Origin: Margaritifera margaritifera
Lineage: Eukaryota > Mollusca > Bivalvia > Unionida > Margaritiferidae
Direction: 5' to 3'
DNA: 64,000 nucleotides
Assembly: GCA_029931535.1 (NCBI GenBank)
Contig: JAQPZY010000295.1
Location: forward strand, 35,817-99,816
Shown: positions 57,472 through 64,000 of the stretch, piece after piece
How the letters are laid out: every line of letters starts with the position of its first letter
Position numbering within the stretch: position 1 is the first letter of the stretch
Notes under the pieces: generated by a model
Database searches by the model: none
What the model was told of the DNA's origin: nothing
The model's input: the letters and a program-made list of their open reading frames with translations, nothing else
Made by a program: the position numbers and the translations under genes

Positions 57472-58814
57472 CTAAAAATACAATAGAAAGAAACCTTGTA
57501 AAAAAGCTTTTCAAAGGAAACTAATGTAAATAGAAGCTGTAATTCATTTACTAAAGAATCATGCACATTTTATTTTCAACGTGCATTCATCAGTATGTTA
57601 GCTATCTCCCAGATATAAATTTTCAAGGATAATGGTGATTTATCTGATTGATTAGTGTTGTCTGACAACACAGTTGTGTCAGAATTCAAGTCTCTGGCTG
57701 ATGTTAATTAGGTAACATATGATCTAATGTGTCTTAAATAATGTAGCTTGACTGTAATCCAGTCTAGATATTACTTTTTCAAGAAAATTCTGTCTTATAA
57801 AAGGTTTCCTATGACACAGATCCACCTCTATTTACTGCTTACTACAATCCTGCAACATAAGCCAGCATATTAAAACAAGATATATCTCTGCTATCTCTCT
57901 AACACATAACAAACAGCACACATGTGTACACAGACTACAGTGCATAAAACAAAAAGACACAACAGTGAAACTTGAGAAAATCAATCATATTTGAGACCAC
58001 AGAATTTTGACCAGTTTTTAAACTTGGCCAGTACAGTAAAATTTTCAACATATTTTCAACAAGCTTGGCACATTTCACTGGACCAGAAAGTCAGCCAGGT
58101 AGCTTCATTGGCCAACATAATAATAAGTGAGGAGCCTACTCACCCACTACTGGTGGGTGGGTTATGACCTGAATAAAGGTACTGTGGCAAGTTTGCAGTG
58201 TATGAAACTTGCAGAACATAAAGCATTAAAAACTGAACATACCCTCTCTCTCCATCAATTTTTTGGACTTGCCCAAAGTCAAGTACCTTGCAAACTTGAG
58301 CTTGCCAGAGCCAAATCTGAGCTAGTCCCTGGCATCAGGCAAGTGTATTTTTTCTGCCCTGAATGAGAACTACTGCTGTTAACTGCACAACATTTGGAAA
58401 GGATTACAGTTTGAATAGCAAAAATCTAACCATTCACTATATTATGTTTAAACTAAATTATATTAAGTTAATGTTGCATCAAAAAAGTTCAGTTGATATT
58501 CTGGGATTATGTGATACTTTTTTTAATTCTTAAATTCCTAATAATATACTGAATTTTGATAAGCATGAACTGTAAAAGGAAAGACATAAATGGCCATGAA
58601 TAAGTTATTCTACTATATATTGCACAGTGAATAAGGTATACATGAAAAGGGGATTTAGAAATATGCAACACAGAAGAAGAAAAAAATGTGGATTGAAATA
58701 TCTCTTGCTCAACCCAAACCAATACTTTTGTTTTCTGCATATATCAGTAGAACCCAAATTCTACCTCTGAATGGGTTAATAAGCTAATAAACTTGAAACT
58801 AAAACTGAAAAGTC
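57472..58814. other. Unannotated stretch
   Basis: AT-rich, with no recognised gene. The frame 58,127-58,366 plus has no known motif. Confidence 0.35.
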
Positions 58815-59125
58815 CTTCCAAAAATGAATATGAAACATTTATCAAAGGTGATTTTAATATTGATTTATCCAAAGATCCTCCTGAAATTTTTTAAAATTTC
58901 TTCCAGACGTATACATTCTCTCAAATGATTGATAAACGAACAAAGAAAACAGTGCAACAATTATTGACCATATCTACATGAACAGATATGAAAATATTAG
59001 TGAAATTAAAGTACCTATTTATGCCATAAGTGACCATAATCCTGTGTGTATAACCAGATACTTCCTTCATCTTTCTTTTTGTCATCACACAGAAATAAAG
59101 TAAAGAGATTTCACGATGCTGCTGA
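58815..59125 (+). pseudogene. LINE endonuclease fragment
   Basis: The plus strand shows KGDFNIDLS (the GDFN catalytic box of APE-type endonucleases of non-LTR retrotransposons). It is followed by a QTYTFSQMIDKRT segment, an IDHIY-like stretch in a shifted frame, and YAISDHNPVC (the SDH box). Stops and frameshifts are present, and the reverse transcriptase is absent. The fragment ends where the Maverick-like sequence begins. Confidence 0.7.
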
Positions 59126-60240
59126 TAATTCCAAAGAGGGTGGCTGCTGCCTTTTCTGCCAGCTTGCCAAAAAGAACTGTGAGGCTCTTTAGGTGGTTTC
59201 TTATCCACTCCTTGACACCCCACTTGTCGATGGGTGCTGGACTTGGGGTTGGGACGGGTGCTGGCCTGCTGCTGCCAGCACTATTGTGTTGATAATCATC
59301 CCAACGGCCATCAGGATGCTTGCAATTGTTATGTCCTGCCCACAGATGAGAGTCCCGAGGCACTGCCTCATTGAGTATGTGATTGATGGTTTCATGAATT
59401 CGGTTGATTTGGGACCTGAGAACCTCATGATTAATACTGGTGGCCTCCTGGAACAATATGTACTCATCTATCTTTCCAGCTAGTTGTGCACTGGGTTTAT
59501 CACAACCATCAGTATTATTTTCTTCCCTCTCTACACTTCCATGTATGGAGTTAATTTCCTTGTCAAGCTCATTGTGTCACGCTACAGTGTTGATCAGTGT
59601 ATCCCTTTGGGTTTGTAGCAAATTGTCCAGTGCTTTCCATACATGCCTCCTTAATACCTTGAGTTGTAGCATCCTTGATGGCTGTTTAAGCCTTATCCAC
59701 AGCCTTGTTGAAATCTTGTAGCCAAATAGTATCCATCTGCAGATCGATCAGTATCTCACTACTAGCGTTCATAAGTGCAGCCACTAGGTTTTGGGATGGT
59801 ATTTTTTACTTGTGGTGTAGTCCTCAAAGCCAAACTGGTCCTTGACCACACCCATGTTATGATTACTGAGTGAAAAGAATTCATTGGGTATGTCAACCAC
59901 ACACTCTCACCTGTAAATAAGCTCCTGCCATCCTTGCCAAACTGAAACCACTCATAATTAATCTTTGTGGCAAACAGATCATACTTATTCTTTATGGCCT
60001 TGTACAACACATCCACCACCCTCTTAAATTACGCCTGGCGCACCATCTCCATGAATTCCCCCCGCATATTGCTGAGCCTGCCTGTGCCTTTGTCAAGTGC
60101 TTTCTCATCATCATAGGTGCTGATCGGGACATCCAGCAGGTTGAAACTCATCTACTTATAGTCATCTGCATCCCGCAGGTCATCCTAATGACTAGGTTCA
60201 GACATATCAAACACGTCTCCTCCCTCTGTCAATGTTTTGC
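59085..60240 (-). pseudogene. Maverick/Polinton-like structural protein remnant (minus strand)
   Basis: Degraded minus-strand coding region. Its C-terminal part (59,085-59,456) is an open 123-residue block: a coiled-coil-like start, a Pro-rich spacer (RPAPVPTPSPAPI), then GVKEWIRNHLKSLTVLFGKL and an Ala/Ile-rich hydrophobic segment AAATLFGIISSIVKSL. Upstream, at 59,762-60,019, is YEWFQFGKDGRSLF. I recall similar proteins, with a hydrophobic tail after a KEW-type helix, as neighbours of Maverick capsid genes in cnidarians and molluscs. That placement is from memory and from the divergent neighbour at 60.25 kb. Several stops. Exact role unknown; a minor structural or membrane-associated part is an inference. 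Confidence 0.45.
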
Positions 60241-60249
60241 TGTACTGAA

Positions 60250-61990
60250 GGAAGAGCACCAGATCATTAAATATGCAATGATGGCATCTCAATATGGGAG
60301 ACCACTAAACCCATACAGGAAAATTTGTGAGCCACTGAGCACCATTGATGCAAACCAGTAGCTACTGGCGCAATTTCACTACCTGGGCCTTCATATCACC
60401 ATGCCCAGTTCAACATGTTTCACTTTTAACACTGATGGTACCTTGACAGATGTCAAAGCAACAATTGTGAACAACATCAGCAGAGGCATTGTCAAGAAAA
60501 TGTCACTGAAGTTGAGGGTAATGAGGTCCTCGGTACCAATGATGCAGACGTTTCAGGCTGATACAACAACCTCTGGATGACACCACACTGAGAAGGAGGA
60601 TGGTGCCTACCAGGGTATTGCACTCTCCAACATTCTTGCCATTCAGGTAGGTGCTGAAAATGCAGATGCTGCTGCAAATGGTAGGGCCTACAAGGTAGTT
60701 ACCAACGCTTATGGTAACTGCTTCTTCATTCCACTGGACTTCAAGCTTCTCAAGAAACATGGGCCATTTTACCTGGCAGGGCCTGCAGACTGTTGTACAA
60801 GCTAATCTTTAACGACCATTCCAGGGTGGTAAAGGCCACTGGTAATACCAATGTCAGATACAATGTCACTGGTATCTCTCTTGAGTACAAAATGGTGACA
60901 AACCACGATCTGGTGCACATAGTGCACCAGTAGTACACCAGGCGCATGGCTATCATGTATGACAGAGTTCTCTGCCATTGATGATTGATACTGGACAAGA
61001 GTCAAACCATGTGGAATGTCAACCTCTGTGTACTGGCCAACCCAATGAAGGGCCAGTTGCTTATCATCAGGGACCCAGCAAGCACCAGTAGTCCATATGC
61101 CCATGACTCTGAGAGATTATGTCCCAAGATTAAAAAGGTCCAGGTCACATTTGAGGGCATCCCCAACCAGCTGTTTACCAAGGGGATGGTGCCCTATCAG
61201 CAGTTTGGCAAGATTTGCAATCATTTTGTCTCCAATAGTCTCCCCCATGACCTGGTCTGCATGGCTGCCAAAGATCTCCATCTTGCTGACATCTCACTAT
61301 CACAGTATCTAATAAGTTTGCTCTGTGGCTGGACTTTTCACGCAGCTGACAACAACAGCTTCAGGGGCCCCAGGTGGCCGTGTGGTCTAAGGCGCTCGCC
61401 TTTACCAATCACTGCCATCTCACCTCTGTCCGCGTGGGTTCGAGTCTCGGGCTGAGCCATTGTGGTTATGAGAGAAAGCTTGCCAGTAGCTTCCTGTGGG
61501 TTGGTGGTTCTTCCCGGGATTTTCCTGGTTCTTCCTCCACCAGATATACGTGCTGCCATATATAGCCTATCATGTGCTGAAAAATGGCATTTAACCCATA
61601 TAAAAACCAAACCAAACAACAGCTTCACAGAAGCAGCATGCATATCAAGAACAGTTTGTAGGGCATCACAATCCACATTGAGACAACTGCAGCACCTGCA
61701 GGGGCACTAAACTGCTATATCCATGTGTTGCTGGATGCCCAGCTCAATACTGAGAATGGGCAGTTTATCATAGCATCATTTAAAAATAACAATGCCTGGT
61801 ATCTAGCCCAAGTAATCCTCATGCAGCCATCGTCTGTGGGCAGACTTTTTCAAACACATCATGCATCCTCTGCCTGACCCTGCTACAAAAAGAGCTATCA
61901 ACACTGGCACTGGGTTTTCAGCAACCTGGAGGTCTACCTGGTCAACCCTGACAAGCATCTTTGACAAACTGTTTGCTGGAGAATGCACAC
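60250..61990 (+). pseudogene. Maverick/Polinton-like major capsid protein remnant, split by a SINE
   Basis: Plus-strand coding blocks appear in order. At 60,385-60,560 are HYLGLHITMPSSTCFTFNTD and VKATIVNNISRGIVKKMSLK. A block with GRAYKVVTNAYGNCFFIPLD lies at about 60,640-60,760. At 60,985-61,340 are MWNVNLCVLANPMKGQLLII and KIKKVQVTFEGIPNQLFTKG. After the SINE comes a block with LLDAQLNTENGQFIIASF near 61,730-61,780. The pattern matches proteins annotated as F54H12.2-like, which accompany Maverick integrases and are taken as the double jelly-roll capsid protein. At least four frame changes or stops. Old, non-functional copy of a virus-like element; described only. Confidence 0.55.
61364..61614 (+). 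mobile_element. tRNA-derived SINE with 13-bp target duplication
   Basis: A 251-bp insert whose head has the A box TGGCCGTGTGGTCTAAGGCG and the B box GGGTTCGAGTCTC, closest to Leu/Ser-type tRNA heads. The body contains CCGGGATTTTCCTGGTTCTT and TTCCTCCACC, and the tail is CATATAAAAACCAAACCAAA. It is flanked by the perfect 13-bp repeat AACAACAGCTTCA at 61,351-61,363 and 61,615-61,627. It interrupts the capsid-like gene, and both flanks read in that gene's frame. Confidence 0.9.
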
Positions 61991-62460
61991 CCTATATCAC
62001 TGACAACTGATTAGACATGAAGGCCCGGACTAAGAAAAAGAACATGCTCTCCAAGCACGAATTCTGGGCCAGCACACTATGCAAAGTATCTGGGTTTTCA
62101 CCTAAAGTATAACAATGTACCCAAGGACCTGCATGAGCAGTTCAAGTGGGTTGCCTTGTTCCACTGCAAAGATTTCAACAGCTTTTAGGACTGCCTATGC
62201 AAAAATGATGTGGCATCATCTTACAAAGAAAGGGTTGTGGTACGCAGGTTCTTGGTCAATACCCGACATGCTAAAACAGACTAACGATTAGATTACATGC
62301 TGCGAACTTGATGGTTCAGCATAATGCTCAGCAATAATGAGGAACTGCTATTAGTCTCAGTGGCACAATTCTTGGTTGAGTTACATGTGCCATGCTATTC
62401 ATCCATGCTTATTTTAGAGTTCGGTATGTTTGGACTGTATGTTTGAACTTCTCCAGGATG
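61991..62460 (+). pseudogene. Maverick-associated protein remnant downstream of the capsid gene
   Basis: The plus-strand block KARTKKKNMLSKHEFWAST starts near 62,020. A second frame reads PKDLHEQFKWVALFHCKDF and NDVASSYKERVVVRRFLVNT, with an internal stop between them, then fragments to about 62,440. It is close behind the capsid-like gene on the same strand, as expected in a Maverick gene cluster. I do not recognise a catalytic motif, so no function is given. Confidence 0.4.
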
Positions 62461-62517
62461 GATTGTGATGATTTACTCTAAGGTTTACTAGAATAAAAAT
62501 GGGTAAATCTACCTGCC

Positions 62518-63010
62518 ATGGATGCTTTGGAAATAACCAGCACAAGTGATTATACAAAGTGCACACAGCTCAATGCACTGGTGGACAGAGGCATGGCTCA
62601 CGAGTATTTGGGGCACAAACTGTCACTGGTGGTCACTGACAAGATGTCCGAGATGAGGTCTCCAAGTTCTATGCACATTGCAGTTGGGCATAGCTATGAC
62701 TCTGAGTAATGGTGGCAGTCATCTTTATGCCCATTCCGAAGCACAAAACTGCTGCAACCTGTGGCCGACTGTGAGCAATACCAGCTTGTTGACCATGTGC
62801 TCACTACTGTTACAGACAAGCTTTACCCCTGCTATGGAGCACTCTTAGCACTGCTCTCAGCAGAGTTGTCCACCATTAAGTACTTCCAATTTGGACAGGA
62901 ATGTCAACCCACAATGCACAATGATGAAACAACCCAGTCACAGACAGTCCAAGTGGAGGTGACAACAATGCCAACTCCTCTGCTGGAGCAGTGGATCACT
63001 GCTGCTAATA
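62518..63010 (+). pseudogene. Unrecognised ORF pair at the end of the Maverick-like segment
   Basis: Two blocks: 62,518-62,709 (starts MDALEITSTSDYTKCTQLNA) and 62,761-63,010 (ADCEQYQLVDHVLTTVTDKL, then ALLALLSAELSTIKYFQFGQ). A frameshift separates them. Codon composition is protein-like and continuous with the Maverick segment. The second is cut at TA (63,009-63,010) by a Tigger element; beyond that point the reading is transposon end sequence. No family recognised. Confidence 0.35.
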
Positions 63011-64000
63011 CAGTGAAACTCCTCAAAACCGAAACCTCAGTATACCGGAATCCTCTCAAGACCAAAGTTTGTTTTGAGTCTTGAATTTTTCCTTTTTTAA
63101 TATGATCATTTTTTCCCCAGGAAACCAAAACCCCTCCACTCCAAATACCGAAACAAATTTCAATCCCAAATTTCAATTTTATGCCAAAAAACAAACCATA
63201 AAACTGAAACTCACTTCAAACTTAGAAATGTATTTTTGCTGCTCAATTCATGACACACACTGGAACAGATTAATTATGGTTAGCAAGTACTATATAGCAT
63301 GCTTATTTGTGACCAGGAAAATTTCCCAAGGGCACACACGAGGTTAAAACAATACTTAACATGCATGCCGACACAGATTAGGGCTGACAATAGGCTAATC
63401 TGTAGTCTTTGTGCCATAAAAAAGTCAGCTTTTAAGGCAAATTACTCACAGCTAAATGCTTGTAAGTAAACCATTTACAAAAGATTATGTTTATCTGCTT
63501 CTTATTTAACTGTGATTGATGCTATTCGTTTGCATACATGATCAATAGAACATTTTTGTTGTTGTTTTTTTGTGTTTTTTTTAATATATTAAATATCAGG
63601 GTTGTATTAACCAGGGATGTGGCCTTGCTTTTGATGCTTTGCCGACGGAGACCGATAAAACATTATTCTAAAGGCCAGATTCACTCACCTGATATTCGAT
63701 GGCTAAAAACCATTATATACATGTATTTAAGTAGCCATGACTGTCATTTGTCTTGACTCACATGTCAAATTTGTCAGAACAACCAGTTAAGTGTTGTAGG
63801 ATTGAACAGGATAAAATCTGTCTGATCAACGAGTATGAATCTGTGCCAAAACCTACATTTAAGAAGCTGGGGCAAAATTTGGCATCGGATCATCTGCTGT
63901 TTCAGATATTATGAAGAAATTGGAATTCTACAAGAATGAATTTGAAAACAACAGTGATGCAAACAATTGTTGTTTCAATAATGCCTGCAAATTGACAAAA
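63011..64000 (+). mobile_element. Second Tigger/pogo-type element, left end (continues past window)
   Basis: After TA, the end reads CAGTGAAACTCCTCAAAACC, then CCGAAACCTCAGTATACCGG. This is a pogo/Tigger-style terminus with repeated CCGAAA/CCGG words (63,030, 63,046, 63,150). A transposase start lies at 63,790 onward. The right end is outside the window. It differs from the 46.8-kb Tigger at the termini, so it is another subfamily. Confidence 0.7.
63790..64000 (+). pseudogene. pogo-type transposase N terminus (partial, frameshifted)
   Basis: Reads KICLINEYESVPKPTFKKLG, then after a one-base slip FGIGSSAVSDIMKKLEFYKN, followed by EFENNSD. This is the CENP-B/pogo helix-turn-helix layout. It is better conserved in pattern than the one at 47.6 kb, but the slip at about 63,870-63,885 breaks the frame. 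The rest of the gene lies beyond the window. Confidence 0.65.

Noticed and set aside
60492..61104. Minus-strand frames 60,492-60,760 and 60,750-61,104
   Set aside because: Antisense to the capsid-like coding blocks, which carry the family motifs on the plus strand.
61374..61455. Functional tRNA gene
   Set aside because: The head has A and B boxes but the anticodon arm and acceptor stem do not pair properly, and the unit has SINE body, tail and target duplication.
61338..61676. Minus- and plus-strand frames across the SINE at 61,338-61,710
   Set aside because: They cross the SINE/target boundaries and so cannot be conserved genes.

Overview
The window looks like intergenic or intronic DNA from an animal, most likely a marine invertebrate and plausibly a mollusc. 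The reasons are: no bacterial-style gene packing; AT-rich non-coding DNA; several YR (tyrosine-recombinase) retrotransposons of DIRS and Ngaro type; cut-and-paste DNA transposons of hAT, pogo/Tigger and piggyBac type; a Maverick/Polinton virus-like remnant; a tRNA-derived SINE; and 'head + tandem core + tail' repeats whose architecture recalls bivalve pearl/Helitron-like elements. The species assignment is inference only. No complete host gene is visible; at most two or three minus-strand stretches with splice-like borders (about 16.9-17.4, 56.5-56.6 and 57.4 kb) could be host exons.

Layout. 0-5 kb: a DIRS reverse transcriptase fragment, a DIRS-type terminal repeat, and two copies of a repeat with a 143-bp tandem core (family A). 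5.8-7.7 kb: a candidate DNA element with many ACTTATAAGT-like motifs, then a 221-bp MITE carrying two 65-bp palindromes. 7.7-16 kb: two damaged minus-strand DIRS copies, one of them broken by a hAT-family fragment. 16.9-17.4 kb: an acidic, low-complexity exon-like ORF. 19.3-25.9 kb: a third DIRS copy with gag, RT, RNase H and tyrosine recombinase in order, its gag split by an 816-bp piggyBac derivative at TTAA. 25.9-29.6 kb: family A copies, one nested inside a second tandem family (B). 31.2-48 kb: a Ngaro-like retrotransposon read on the minus strand and broken open by three younger insertions: a nearly full-length DIRS element (31,662-39,556, itself carrying two terminal-inverted-repeat elements), a hAT element (about 40.2-44.3 kb) and a Tigger derivative (46,827-47,993). 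48-58.8 kb: mostly unrecognised sequence, a tRNA-like SINE head, and a hAT deletion derivative at 51.5-52.8 kb. 58.8-64 kb: a LINE endonuclease scrap, a decayed Maverick/Polinton segment with divergent genes (one split by a SINE with a 13-bp target duplication), and the left end of a second Tigger element.

The genes do not form a working pathway; nearly all coding sequence is mobile-element protein with stops, frameshifts or lost catalytic residues. The value of the window is the layered insertion history, which gives relative ages for at least ten element families, plus several structural oddities: perfect inverted repeats in DIRS termini, expanded peptide repeats in DIRS Gag, paired palindromes in one MITE, and a virus-like capsid gene interrupted by a SINE.
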